DNA of 64,000 bases, from contig NZ_JNZZ01000018.1 of NCBI RefSeq assembly GCF_000717645.1, positions 1-64,000 of the forward strand. Direction: 5' to 3'. The stretch comes from Streptomyces californicus. GTDB taxonomy: Bacteria; Actinomycetota; Actinomycetes; Streptomycetales; Streptomycetaceae. Both the position numbers and the translations under genes were made by a program. Shown here one piece after another: positions 1 to 11,120 of this stretch. Within the stretch, counting starts at the first letter, position 1. Every line of letters starts with the position of its first letter. The notes beneath the pieces were generated by a model. It had not been told where the DNA came from. It saw nothing but the letters and a program-made list of their open reading frames with translations, and did no database searches.

Positions 1-2
1 CC

Positions 3-1331
3 CCGGAACCCCCCGAGCCGCTGACCGACCCCGCCGCCACGGCCGGGCACCGCGCCGCGCAGCCGCCCACCTCCCCGCGCCCGGACGGGTCGGGCTCCGC
101 GACCGGCGGCCCCATCGACTACGCGCACCCGCGCCGGCAGCACGCCGCACCGCCGCCGCCCCCGCCCGCCGCGGCGCCCGCCCAGCCCGGCCAGGCGGCC
201 CAGCCGGTCGCGGGCGACGCCACCGGCTGGTCGATGGACGAGCGCCTCTACAACCAGATCTGGGGCATGTTCGAGGACCTGGCCCGCGCGGTCGCCGCCT
301 ACCGCAGCGCCGTGGACTTCGCCGAGTCCCGGATGGACCAGGAGCTCGACCGGGCCCTCGCCGACCCGCGCAACCGGATCGGCGGCGCGGGCGACCGCGC
401 CCGCGAACAGGCCCGCGCCAAACGCGACGAGCTCGCCTCCCGGGCGAGGGAGGCCCTCGACCGCGATCTGACCCAGTTGGCCGCCGAGGCGGGCGTCGTC
501 GAACCCGCGCTCCCGGCGGCGTACGCCGGATGGGCCAACCCCGTCTGGCACGCCCACCGCGTCCCCATGGAGATACCGATGGCCCTGCGCATCGGCGACC
601 TCCACCTCCCCGAGCGCACCGATCTGCGCATCCCGCTCCTGGTGCGGCTGCCGCTGGAGCGCGGAATCTGGGTGGACAGCGGCCGGACGGCGCCCGAGGC
701 CGCCGTGGCGACGGACACCGGCCGCCTGCGCCGGGCGGCCGTGGACACCGCCGTCGCCCTCGCGGCGCGGCTGCTGGCCGTGTATCCGCCCGGCGAGTTC
801 GCGGTGCACGTCATCGACCCCGCGGGCTCGGCGGCCGGCCCGCTGGCGCCGCTCGTCGAGGCGGGAGTCCTCGCCGGACCGCCCGCCGCCGGGGCCCAGG
901 GCGTGGCCTCGGTCCTCGCCCACCTCACCCGGCGGGTGGACCTGGTGCAGATGGCGGTGCGCGCCGGGGCGGCCGACTCGCTCCCGCCCGACCTGGACAC
1001 CGGCGAGCAGCTCCTGGTCGTCAACGACTTCCCGCACGGCTTCGACGACCGGGCCGTCACCCAGCTCCGCTACCTCGCGGACGAGGGCCCATCGGTCGGG
1101 GTGCATCTGATGATGGTCGCGGACCGGGAGGAGGCGAGCGCGTACGGGCCGGTGCTCGACCCGCTGTGGCGGTCGCTGCTGAGGATCACCCCGGTCGCCG
1201 ACAGCCACCTCGCCGACCCCTGGGTCGGGCACGCCTGGACGTACGAGCCCCTCACCGTCCCGCCGGGCAGCCGTGTGCTGGAACAGGTCCTGGCAGCGGT
1301 CGCGGCTGCTCGCCGAGCCGCCGGACGCTGA
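3..1331 (+). CDS. TerD-family tellurium/stress protein, 3' part only
   Basis: The frame is open from the window edge with no stop, so the gene begins upstream; the first in-window ATG (234) lies inside the protein and is not the start. Visible parts in order: a Pro/Ala-rich disordered linker (about the first 75 codons), a charged helical segment beginning MDERLYNQIWGMFEDLARA, and a C-terminal alpha/beta region with hydrophobic strands (LLVVNDFP, VGVHLMMVAD) that recalls a degenerate FtsK/EccC-like fold without a Walker motif. From memory, long Streptomyces TerD-family proteins have this tail after an N-terminal TerD domain; the TerD domain itself would lie outside the window, so the family call is inference. 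The neighbouring terC supports a tellurium/metal stress role. Confidence 0.6.
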   Translation, partial: PEPPEPLTDPAATAGHRAAQPPTSPRPDGSGSATGGPIDYAHPRRQHAAPPPPPPAAAPAQPGQAAQPVAGDATGWSMDERLYNQIWGMFEDLARAVAAYRSAVDFAESRMDQELDRALADPRNRIGGAGDRAREQARAKRDELASRAREALDRDLTQLAAEAGVVEPALPAAYAGWANPVWHAHRVPMEIPMALRIGDLHLPERTDLRIPLLVRLPLERGIWVDSGRTAPEAAVATDTGRLRRAAVDTAVALAARLLAVYPPGEFAVHVIDPAGSAAGPLAPLVEAGVLAGPPAAGAQGVASVLAHLTRRVDLVQMAVRAGAADSLPPDLDTGEQLLVVNDFPHGFDDRAVTQLRYLADEGPSVGVHLMMVADREEASAYGPVLDPLWRSLLRITPVADSHLADPWVGHAWTYEPLTVPPGSRVLEQVLAAVAAARRAAGR

Positions 1332-1426
1332 TCGCACACACGGCCACCACACGATCCTTACCTGCGGTTTTGACGATTTCTTTACTCTTTCCTTTACCAA
1401 TCCTTGGTGATGCCTGTACTCTTCGA

Positions 1427-1540
1427 CGAACGGAGGGGAGTACTCCTTACGCGACGTGCCCGTCAGTACGGACCGCCATCGGTCCCGGGGCGTCGGCCCG
1501 GACGCACACCGTGCGCACGGGTGGAAGAGACCTCCGGCAG
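1427..1540 (+). promoter_or_regulatory. Candidate yybP-ykoY-type (Mn2+) riboswitch in the terC leader
   Basis: The terC leader contains GGGGAGTA (1435-1442) near its 5' end and GAGACCTCCG (1527-1536) near its 3' end, the two most recognisable conserved boxes of the yybP-ykoY class. They are brought together by a perfect closing helix, CGGAGG 1431-1436 with CCTCCG 1531-1536. The span between is GC-rich and can form internal stems. The class is known to sense Mn2+ and often precedes terC/alx-type genes. A weak promoter (TTTACC 1393-1398, TGTACT 1415-1420) would start transcription just upstream. The call is from motif and context; no covariance model was run. Confidence 0.65.
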
Positions 1541-1584
1541 CGACGACGCTGAATCAGTAGCCGTAGCGAACTGCCGGAGGCGCA

Positions 1585-2604
1585 GTGGACGTTTCATGGA
1601 CCGTGTGGGCCCTGACCATCTTTGGTCTGTCGGCCCTCATCGCCGTCGACTTCTTCATCGGGCGCAAGCCCCATGAGGTGTCGACCAAGGAAGCCGGAAT
1701 CTGGACGATCGTCTGGATCGCGCTGGCCGTCATCTTCGGATTCGGCCTCATGGCCTTCGGCGAGAGCCAGGCATCCGGCGAGTTCTTCGCCGGATTCATC
1801 ACCGAGAAGTCGCTGAGCGTCGACAACCTCTTCGTCTTCGTCCTGATCATGGCGAAGTTCGCGGTGCCCGCCCAGCTCCAGCAGCGCGTGCTGCTCATCG
1901 GGGTGCTCATCGCCCTGGTGCTCCGGGCGATCTTCATCGCCGCCGGCGCCGCCGTGATCGCGAACTTCTCGTGGGTGTTCTACATCTTCGGCGCGTTCCT
2001 GATCTACACCGCCTGGAAGCTCATCCAGGAGGCGCGAGCCGACGAAGAGGACGAGGACTGGGAGGAGAACCGCCTCCTGAAGTCGATCGAGCACCGCTTC
2101 GGCGTCGCCGACAAGTACCACGGCACCAAGCTCTTCATCCGCGACAACGGCAAGCGCGTCATGACGCCGCTGATGGTGGTCATGCTCGCCATCGGTATGA
2201 CCGACGTGCTGTTCGCGGTGGACTCGATCCCGGCGATCTTCGGCCTGACCCAGGACCCGTACATCGTCTTCACGGCCAACGCGTTCGCGCTGATGGGCCT
2301 GCGCCAGCTGTACTTCCTCATCGGCGGTCTGCTGAAGAAGCTGGTCCACCTCAGCTACGGCCTGTCGGTGATCCTCGGCTTCATCGGCGTCAAGCTGGTG
2401 CTGCACGCCCTGCACGAGTCCGGGGTGCACGTGCCCGTCGTGTCGATCCCGTTCTCCCTGGCCGTCATCGGCGGTGTCCTGGTGGTCACCACGATCACCA
2501 GCCTCGTCGCCAGCAAGAAGATGGCGGCGGCCGAGGCGGAGGAGGCCCGGAAGGCGGAGGCCGCCGGCCCGTCCGACGAGGAGAGCAAGACCCTCAACAG
2601 CTGA
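1585..2604 (+). CDS. terC: TerC-family integral membrane protein (probable Mn2+ exporter)
   Basis: 339 aa, typical for TerC/Alx proteins. The start is GTG at 1585 with CGGAGG at 1574-1580 as ribosome binding site. The protein has about eight hydrophobic segments, the TerC hallmark ESQASGEFFAGFITEKSLSV near residues 57-76 with an NLFVFVL helix after it, and a second conserved acidic membrane motif (FAVDSIPAIF) near residue 212; these acidic residues are thought to bind metal. A charged cytoplasmic loop (EEDEDWEENR) separates the two halves. The family confers tellurite resistance phenotypically but its Alx/MntP-linked members export manganese. Expression is probably controlled by the leader structure upstream. 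Confidence 0.93.
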   Translation: MDVSWTVWALTIFGLSALIAVDFFIGRKPHEVSTKEAGIWTIVWIALAVIFGFGLMAFGESQASGEFFAGFITEKSLSVDNLFVFVLIMAKFAVPAQLQQRVLLIGVLIALVLRAIFIAAGAAVIANFSWVFYIFGAFLIYTAWKLIQEARADEEDEDWEENRLLKSIEHRFGVADKYHGTKLFIRDNGKRVMTPLMVVMLAIGMTDVLFAVDSIPAIFGLTQDPYIVFTANAFALMGLRQLYFLIGGLLKKLVHLSYGLSVILGFIGVKLVLHALHESGVHVPVVSIPFSLAVIGGVLVVTTITSLVASKKMAAAEAEEARKAEAAGPSDEESKTLNS

Positions 2605-2810
2605 CCCGGGGCCGCCCCGGGCGGCACAGGGACACACCGGCAGCGGCCGGGGTGGTGACGGCGCAAGCCGTTCCACCCCGGCCGCTTGCGTGGGCGTACG
2701 GGCCCACGGGTCCGATGAGGCGTACGGGGGCCGGGCTTCCGGCGCCGACGCCTGCGTGCAGGGAGCCGCGCCCGTCCGTACGGGGACGTCCGTACGGGGG
2801 CAAGAAGACG

Positions 2811-2837
2811 CGCCCGTCCGCACGGGGCGGACGGGCG
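2811..2837. terminator. Bidirectional hairpin between terC and the MBL hydrolase gene
   Basis: Perfect 10-bp stem, CGCCCGTCCG 2811-2820 with CGGACGGGCG 2828-2837, 7-nt loop, no T tract. It lies 19 nt from the end of the leftward hydrolase gene and can serve both convergent genes. The rest of 2605-2810 holds only GC-rich CCGTACGGGG-type direct repeats; no gene is apparent. Confidence 0.6.
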
Positions 2838-2856
2838 CGGAGGCTGGGCGCGGGCG

Positions 2857-3513
2857 CTACCAGCCGCGGGCGCGCCACTCCGGGAGCTGCGGGCGCTCGT
2901 CGCCGAGCGTCGTGTCGTCGCCGTGGCCCGGGTAGACCCAGGTCTCGTCGGGCAGCCGGTCGAACAGCTTCGTCTCCACGTCGTTCAGCAGGCTCGCGAA
3001 CGCCTCGGGGTCGTCGTGCGTGTTCCCGACCCCGCCGGGGAAGAGGCAGTCCCCGGTGAACAGGTGCGGGGCGCCGTACGGGTCGTCGTAGACCAGGGCG
3101 ATGGAGCCCGGGGTGTGGCCGACCAGATGGCGGGCGGTCAGCTCGACCCGGCCCACGGTGATCGTGTCGCCGTCCCCGACCAGGACGTCGGTCGGCACGG
3201 GGATGCCCTCGGCGTCGTCCCGGCCCGCGTACGTCCGGGCGCCGGTCGCCCCGACCACCTCGGCCAGCGCCTGCCAGTGGTCCCCGTGCCGATGGGTGGT
3301 GACGACGGACGCGATGCCGCCGTCACCGATCAGCGTGAGCAGGGTCTCCGGCTCGGCGGCCGCGTCGACCAGCAACTGCTCGCCGGTGGCCCGGCAGCGC
3401 AGCAGATACGCGTTGTTGTTCATCGTGCCGACGGCGACCTTGGAGATCATCAGGTCCGTCAGTTCGTGCACGCTCGCCGGTCCGCCGACCTTCACCGCTC
3501 CGCTGTACGTCAT
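2857..3513 (-). CDS. MBL-fold metallo-hydrolase, glyoxalase II-like
   Basis: 218 aa metallo-beta-lactamase-fold protein. The zinc motif HRHGDH is at residues 74-79 (HxHxDH), followed by GHTPGS (about 133), FTGDCLF (Asp ligand, about 155) and YPGHGDDT near the C-terminus, so all metal ligands expected for a dinuclear hydrolase of the glyoxalase II class are present. No signal peptide, hence cytosolic. The substrate is unknown; thioesters such as mycothiol conjugates are a reasonable guess because an isomerase-like mycothiol protein is transcribed just upstream on the same strand (10 nt gap), suggesting a two-gene operon. Confidence 0.88.
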   Translation of the reverse strand: MTYSGAVKVGGPASVHELTDLMISKVAVGTMNNNAYLLRCRATGEQLLVDAAAEPETLLTLIGDGGIASVVTTHRHGDHWQALAEVVGATGARTYAGRDDAEGIPVPTDVLVGDGDTITVGRVELTARHLVGHTPGSIALVYDDPYGAPHLFTGDCLFPGGVGNTHDDPEAFASLLNDVETKLFDRLPDETWVYPGHGDDTTLGDERPQLPEWRARGW

Positions 3514-3523
3514 GCGGCTCAGC

Positions 3524-4213
3524 CTATAGCGGGGGCAGCGCGGGCAGCGGGCCCCCGGCGGCGGTCAGCGCGGAGCCGTCCCGGCGGCCGCTGAGCCAGC
3601 CCAGCAGCTCGACGGCGGACCCCTGCACGGTCACCAGGGCGCTCGGCGGCCCGCCGCCCGTGCTCCAGGTGCGGCCGTCGCGGTCGGTGAGCGCGGTGGC
3701 GGGCACGTCCTCGTTGCCCAGGAAGCGGTCGGCGAGGAAGGCGATCTCCCGCTCCACGAAGTCGGCGGGCAGGTCCTCCAGCTCGTAGCCGATGCCCAGG
3801 TCGACGTGGTGCAGCTCCACCTCGACCCAGCGGCGGAAGGGCAGCCGGGCCGCGGAGTCGGTGACCCCGTTGCGCAGGGCGACCGTACGGGTCCAGTCGG
3901 CCGGCTCGGCCGCGACGGCTTGAAAGGCGTCCGCGCTCTCCCGTACGTCCTTCAGCTGCTCCGCCGCCGGGCGGGGGGCGCCGGCGGCGATGTCCGCGTC
4001 GCGGGTTTCGCTGCTCGCGTACATCGGGAGGCCCCGGAGAACATTCACGAGCGCGTCGGCGTTACGTGACAGGTGGGTCAGGACATGGCCCCGACTCCAA
4101 CCGGGCAACCGTGACGCCTCGCCGATCGAGGCGTTGTCCAGTCGACCGGCTGCGTCGAGCAGCCGTTCGGTCGCCCCGCGTACAGCTCCCAGGTCGTGCG
4201 CATGATCCATCAT
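3524..4213 (-). CDS. Mycothiol-dependent maleylpyruvate isomerase family protein
   Basis: 229 aa from the ATG at 4213 (a second ATG follows directly at 4210). The N-terminal half is the DinB-like four-helix MDMPI domain, with [18 protein letters not shown] (the W..GH..TH metal-binding region, residues about 30-48) and the third histidine of [11 protein letters not shown] (about 143). These His residues bind a divalent metal in characterised members. The C-terminal half is a small sterol-carrier-like domain ending in a run of Leu/Pro. Actual substrate unknown. An upstream in-frame extension into the uvrA promoter was rejected because of the ATG-ATG pair and the divergent promoter layout. Confidence 0.85.
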   Translation of the reverse strand: MMDHAHDLGAVRGATERLLDAAGRLDNASIGEASRLPGWSRGHVLTHLSRNADALVNVLRGLPMYASSETRDADIAAGAPRPAAEQLKDVRESADAFQAVAAEPADWTRTVALRNGVTDSAARLPFRRWVEVELHHVDLGIGYELEDLPADFVEREIAFLADRFLGNEDVPATALTDRDGRTWSTGGGPPSALVTVQGSAVELLGWLSGRRDGSALTAAGGPLPALPPL

Positions 4214-4308
4214 GCGGCCGAGCCTAGCTCCGCCACTCGTTCGGGTGAAGGAGTCCGAGGTCAGCCGTAAATCGAATGTGCGTGCTATACGCTCGGAGTC
4301 GAAAGCCT

Positions 4309-4338
4309 CTGACACCGCTGTGGCGCCCCCCATACCCT
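4309..4338 (+). promoter_or_regulatory. Candidate uvrA promoter
   Basis: CTGACA (4309-4314) and TACCCT (4333-4338) are separated by 18 nt, a fair match to the principal sigma factor consensus, and lie 50-80 nt before the uvrA GTG. No GAAC-N4-GTTC-type LexA box was found nearby, so SOS control is not evident. Confidence 0.4.
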
Positions 4339-4388
4339 GGGAGAGGGGCTCAGTTCCCCCGCTTCTCTCTAGAAAGGTGCGGACCGGC

Positions 4389-7442
<3,054 letters not shown>

Positions 7443-7450
7443 GCGTCCGC

Positions 7451-7500
7451 CGCCCCGCCCGCCCCACCGGATCACGTACTCCGGCGGGGCGGGCGGGGCG
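7451..7500 (+). terminator. Strong hairpin terminator after uvrA
   Basis: Two 20-nt arms, 7451-7470 and 7481-7500, pair at 19 of 20 positions around a 10-nt loop, starting 9 nt after the uvrA stop. No T tract, as usual in Streptomyces. Confidence 0.75.
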
Positions 7501-7653
7501 GCCCGGTCGCAGGGCTTTCGTTCCCCGCCGGTATGGTCGGTTCTGTCACGGACCGCAGGGATACGGGGACGCCTCGCCGCCCCACGCCGTCCGGCGACCC
7601 GGTCCGCCGAGATCCTCCGTGATCCGCCCCGAACAACGACCCGTGGAGTCCGC

Positions 7654-8082
7654 ATGCCCGGTCTGCCCGCCGCCCGCCGTACCGTGCTGAAGGGTGCCGC
7701 GCTCGCGGGCGCCGCCGGGCTGGGAGCGGCCGCCTGCTCCACCGACTCCAAGCTCGGCCACGCCAAGAACCCCACGCCGACCGCCCCCGTGGACCTCGGG
7801 GCCGCCTCCGAGGTGCCCGTCGGCGGGGCCAAGCTCTACCGCGAGCAGCGCCTCGTCGTCGTCTGCCCGGCGAAGGGCGAGTACAAGGCGTTCAGCGCCC
7901 AGTGCACCCACGGCGGCTGCGTCCTGGACAAGGTCGAGGGCACCGAGGGCCACTGCCCCTGCCACGGCAGCCGCTTCGACATGACCACCGGCCAGCCGGT
8001 GAAGGGCCCGGCCACCGTGCCGCTGCCCGCCGTCCCCGTCACGGCCGAGGGCGGAAAGCTCGTCGCGGGCCCCGACGCCTGA
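7654..8082 (+). CDS. Rieske [2Fe-2S] Tat lipoprotein
   Basis: 142 aa from ATG 7654 after GTGGAG. The N-terminus carries RRTVLKGAALAGAAGLGAAAC: a twin-arginine motif plus a lipobox-like end with the modified Cys near residue 29, so the protein is probably folded in the cytoplasm, exported by Tat and anchored by lipid outside. The Rieske cluster motifs are CTHGGC and CPCHGSRFD, giving the 2 Cys + 2 His ligands, with the usual loop cysteines also present. It resembles small free-standing Rieske proteins rather than the cytochrome bc1 subunit. Its electron partner is unknown; no obvious redox partner is adjacent. Confidence 0.9.
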   Translation: MPGLPAARRTVLKGAALAGAAGLGAAACSTDSKLGHAKNPTPTAPVDLGAASEVPVGGAKLYREQRLVVVCPAKGEYKAFSAQCTHGGCVLDKVEGTEGHCPCHGSRFDMTTGQPVKGPATVPLPAVPVTAEGGKLVAGPDA

Positions 8083-8215
8083 GCCGGGCCCCTTCGCCTG
8101 AGCCGGGCCCCGAAGCCTGAGCACCGACCCCCGTTGCTTGAGCTGGACCCCGACGCCTGAGCACCGGGCCCCCTCGCCTGAGCAGGGCTCCGAAGCCCGA
8201 GCCCGGCCCGTCGTC
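8077..8215. repeat. Degenerate 19/21-nt tandem repeat starting at the Rieske stop codon
   Basis: Seven head-to-tail units begin at about 8077, 8096, 8115, 8136, 8155, 8176 and 8195, with spacing 19,19,21,19,21,19. Each starts GCCTGAGC or a one-base variant and continues with a C/G-rich CGGGCCCC-type stretch. The TGA of unit 1 is the stop codon of the Rieske gene. There are no unique spacers, so this is not CRISPR. It fills most of the gap between the convergent Rieske and regulator genes. Confidence 0.8.
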
Positions 8216-8266
8216 CGACTCCCAGCCCCCAGCTCCCGACGCCCGGGTAGGCCCCGGCCCGGCCTC

Positions 8267-9193
8267 TCACTCCCAGTCCCAGTCGATCCCGATCAGCCCC
8301 GGCCGTACGCCCTCCTCCACCAGGTGTACGGTCCGGTGCCGGCCGGTCAGGGTGAGGTCCTCGCGGGCCCCGCGCACCGACCCCGCCGAGGCCTGGGCGA
8401 ACCGGCGGCACCGCACCGGGAGCGCCGACTCGTCGAAGCCGACCTGCAGCACGTACTGGCCGCCCCCGAAGCTGAAGCCGCGTACGTACTCGTCGCTCGC
8501 CCCGCCCGTGCCGTCCTCGAAGCCGTAGCCGAAGAGGTACGTCTCGCCGGACCGCAGCCGGGTGTCGAACAGCAGCTCCGCCACCAGCACCCCCGCCTCC
8601 CGGTCCCAGCGGACCCGGCCCGTTCGGCAGTTCTCCAGGGCGCGCACCGCGATCCGCGCCGGCTCGCACCCCGGATCGCCCCGGTGCACCGCCAGATAGC
8701 GGTCCACGCCGTCGCGGTGCGCGCGCACCACGTGCCGGGAGGTGCGGCCCGCCAGCTCGCGGCGCGCCCCGATCCGCACCCGCTCCTGGTGCCCCACCGT
8801 GTGCAGCCCGCCGTCCACCGGTGACTCCATCGCCGCGAGGAGCCGCTCCACCGAACCGGACGCCTCCACCAGCGACCGGTACGAACGCCCCGCCGGACGG
8901 TCTCCCTCCGCCGGGGCGTCGGTGTCGCGCAGCAGCCGCAGCAGCGAATCGTCCGGCAGCGACAGCACCTCCTCCAGCGCCCGCACCGCCCGCAGCGACT
9001 CGGCGCGCCGGGGCCGGCGCGCCCCCTGCTGCCAGTAGCTGAGACTCGTCACCCCGAGCTTGACGCCCCGGTGCGCCAGATGGTGCTGCACCCGCTGGAG
9101 CGGCAGCCCGCGCACCGACAGGGCCGTCCGCAGGGCCAGATGGAACGGGCCGGTCCGCAGCACCTGCGCCAGTTCGGTCTCGGTCTGCCGCAT
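8267..9193 (-). CDS. XRE-like helix-turn-helix regulator with beta-rich C-terminal domain
   Basis: 308 aa from ATG 9193, which has a good GGAGG ribosome site; an in-frame start 24 nt upstream would sit on a palindrome and was not chosen. The N-terminal ~90 residues look like an XRE-type DNA-binding domain (the segment ending SYWQQGARRPRRAES fits recognition helix plus wing). The remaining ~220 residues form a soluble, beta-rich region without a recognised motif, possibly ligand sensing. It is divergent from the protease/anchored-protein pair, and repeated TTCAC half-sites fill the intergenic region, so it probably controls that operon and itself. Function otherwise unknown. Confidence 0.65.
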   Translation of the reverse strand: MRQTETELAQVLRTGPFHLALRTALSVRGLPLQRVQHHLAHRGVKLGVTSLSYWQQGARRPRRAESLRAVRALEEVLSLPDDSLLRLLRDTDAPAEGDRPAGRSYRSLVEASGSVERLLAAMESPVDGGLHTVGHQERVRIGARRELAGRTSRHVVRAHRDGVDRYLAVHRGDPGCEPARIAVRALENCRTGRVRWDREAGVLVAELLFDTRLRSGETYLFGYGFEDGTGGASDEYVRGFSFGGGQYVLQVGFDESALPVRCRRFAQASAGSVRGAREDLTLTGRHRTVHLVEEGVRPGLIGIDWDWE

Positions 9194-9205
9194 GGCGGGC
9201 CTCCG

Positions 9206-9304
9206 GTGAACGTTCACGTGGGGAGTGGCGACACCGCCCGCCGGGGACGCGGGGGAGCAGGTGACCGGACGGGGCCGTTCACACGGACGCCGTGCCGTTC
9301 ACAC
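9206..9304. promoter_or_regulatory. Candidate operators between the regulator and protease genes
   Basis: A perfect 12-bp palindrome GTGAACGTTCAC lies at 9206-9217, just upstream of the regulator start. Two direct copies of GCCGTTCACAC lie at 9274-9284 and 9294-9304, exactly 20 bp (two helical turns) apart, on the protease side. All share the half-site GTTCAC. This layout suits cooperative binding by the divergent regulator. Confidence 0.5.
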
Positions 9305-9418
9305 CGTGATGTCACCTCGCATTGAAGCGTGTTGACCTGCTCCGGACAACGCCCGATGCTCATCGTCAGCGTCCGGACGCGCTCCTCCGATCCCCACCCC
9401 CGCATTGGGAGGAACGCC

Positions 9419-10021
9419 ATGCGCACCCGAAGAGTCAGGCCCGGAAGGTTCTCGTTCACCGCCCTCCTGGCCGCCGTCCTGCTCGCCGTCCCGGCGGCCA
9501 CCGCCACCGCCGCCCAGGCCCCCGCCGGCTCCACCGTCGCCGCAGCCCAGCGGCTCGACATCACCATGCAGGCGCAGCAGCAGAGCAACTGGTGCTGGGC
9601 GGCCGGCGGCAACACCATCGCCACCTGGTTCGGCCGCGGCTACAGCCAGAACCAGTTCTGCAACGCCGCCTTCAACCGCAACCAGAACACGCAGTGCCCC
9701 AACTCGCAGGCCACCCTCGGCAACGTCCAGACCGGTCTGTCCTGGGCCGGCGTGAGGCCCGGCAGCTACGTCACCGGCTGGCTGCGCTACCCGACCGTGC
9801 AGGCCGAGATATCCGCCAGGCGGCCGATCGAGACCCGTATCCAGTGGTCCTCCGGCGGCGGCCACATGCACGTCATCTACGGGTACGACGACGCCAACAG
9901 CTGGGTCTACTGGGGCGACCCGTGGCCCTCCAGCGACCGCTACAACTGGGCTTCGCACGCCTGGTACGTGAACAACAACGAGTTCTCCTGGACCCACTCG
10001 CTCTACCGGATCGGGGCGTGA
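9419..10021 (+). CDS. Secreted papain-like cysteine protease (C39/C70-like)
   Basis: 200 aa from ATG 9419 with GGGAGG upstream. A Sec signal peptide (basic N-terminus, Leu/Ala core, TATAAQA cleavage region) is followed by a compact protease-like domain. QQSNWCWAAGG gives the nucleophile Cys with its oxyanion Gln, GGGHMHVIYGYD the catalytic His, and YWGDPW the third residue, matching papain-like families that include AvrRpt2. Two further cysteines (NQFCNAAF and TQCPNS) could form a disulfide. It probably acts outside the cell. It is 4 nt upstream of a surface-anchored protein gene, so substrate or partner relation is plausible but unproven. Confidence 0.8.
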   Translation: MRTRRVRPGRFSFTALLAAVLLAVPAATATAAQAPAGSTVAAAQRLDITMQAQQQSNWCWAAGGNTIATWFGRGYSQNQFCNAAFNRNQNTQCPNSQATLGNVQTGLSWAGVRPGSYVTGWLRYPTVQAEISARRPIETRIQWSSGGGHMHVIYGYDDANSWVYWGDPWPSSDRYNWASHAWYVNNNEFSWTHSLYRIGA

Positions 10022-10025
10022 GGAC

Positions 10026-11024
10026 ATGAACTCCACCACTCGTCACACCGACACCACCGAACACAGCGCCGCCACCCCCCACCGCGCCGCCGTCACCCGG
10101 CGTACCGGCGACGCCCGTCACACGGGCGCCACCCGCCGTATCGCCGTCGCCGCGGCGCTCACCGGAGCGGCCCTGTTCACCGCCGCCGCGCCCGCGCTCG
10201 CCGACGACGGCCGGGCGGCCCCGCCGAAGCTGACCGCCACGACCCTCGAAGCGGCCCACGAAGCCGCCACCGAGCCCGCGACCCTCACCACCCTCTCCCG
10301 ATTCTTCGCCCGCGAGGGCGCCGTGAGCGCGAAGGCGAGCGAACCCCGGATCGAGGGGAAGGCCGTCCCCGTCCGTACGCTCTCCGCCGCCTTCGTGGCC
10401 GGGAAGCCCGGGGCGGCCCCCAGCACCCTGGACTACCTCGCCAGCACGGCCGTCTCCTCCGACGGCCAGAAGGCGTCGCTGTGGACTGTCCCCGGGGCGG
10501 GCGGCAGCGACGCCTGGCAGGTGGTGAACATCGCCACCGGCGACGACGAGGCCCGCTACGCCGCCCAGGGGGCGCGTGCGCTCCCCGGCGGCACGGTGTT
10601 CCGCGAACCGCAGATCGACGCCTGGTACGTCCACGACGCCTCCCGGGTCCTCCCGCTCGACGAGGACGCGCGGACCGCCGTGGGGGCGAAGGGGGCCACC
10701 CTGGACGCCTACCGGGCCCGGGTCCGGCAGGCGTACGGCGACAAGCTCCCCGGCTCCGGCTACGCCCGCTCCGGAAAGGCGGGCGGCTACGGCCCCGAGG
10801 CGGCCACCGGCCCGGCCCCCGCTCCCGCCCCGGGCCCCGCCCGGGGCGCGGCCCTCGCCGGAAGCCCCGCCCCGGCCGGTACGGCGGCCGGGACGCCCGG
10901 TACGGCGCTCACCGCCGTCTCGGCCACCGCCGGGGCCGGGGCGTTGCTCACCCTCGCCCTGATCGGGGGCGCCGCGCTCCGCCGGCGCGGCCGTGCCGGA
11001 CGGTCACCGGCCACGGGCGCCTGA
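10026..11024 (+). CDS. Surface-anchored protein of unknown function, partner of the protease
   Basis: 332 aa. No family recognised. Seen: a long Thr/His/Arg-rich N-terminus, a signal peptide with APALADD cleavage region near residue 60, an extracellular domain of about 170 residues with no cysteines, a Pro/Ala/Gly-rich wall-spanning stretch, and a C-terminal membrane helix followed by RRRGRAGRS. The end resembles an anchor held by a membrane helix and positive tail, without LPXTG. It starts 4 nt after the protease stop, so both are translated from one mRNA. The extracellular domain could be a substrate, inhibitor or scaffold for the protease. Confidence 0.75.
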   Translation: MNSTTRHTDTTEHSAATPHRAAVTRRTGDARHTGATRRIAVAAALTGAALFTAAAPALADDGRAAPPKLTATTLEAAHEAATEPATLTTLSRFFAREGAVSAKASEPRIEGKAVPVRTLSAAFVAGKPGAAPSTLDYLASTAVSSDGQKASLWTVPGAGGSDAWQVVNIATGDDEARYAAQGARALPGGTVFREPQIDAWYVHDASRVLPLDEDARTAVGAKGATLDAYRARVRQAYGDKLPGSGYARSGKAGGYGPEAATGPAPAPAPGPARGAALAGSPAPAGTAAGTPGTALTAVSATAGAGALLTLALIGGAALRRRGRAGRSPATGA

Positions 11025-11049
11025 GCGGCGGCCCCACCGGCCCGCAGGA

Positions 11050-11096
11050 CCGCGCTCCGGGGTGCGCACACCCCTCCCCGGCGCCCCGGAGCGCGG
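11050..11096 (+). terminator. Terminator of the protease operon
   Basis: A perfect 13-bp stem (11050-11062 with 11084-11096) around a 21-nt loop, 25 nt after the stop of the anchored-protein gene. Confidence 0.6.
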
Positions 11097-11120
11097 CACC
11101 GCCCCCGGCGACACATGAGG

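Noticed and set aside
4212..4388. Upstream extension of uvrA
   Set aside because: No ribosome site; would cover the promoter and the divergent gene start. The GTG at 4389 fits the conserved N-terminus.
4214..4388. LexA/SOS box before uvrA
   Set aside because: No GAAC-N4-GTTC-like dyad found in the region.
8077..8215. CRISPR-like array
   Set aside because: Units of 19-21 nt adjoin directly without spacers and there are no cas genes.
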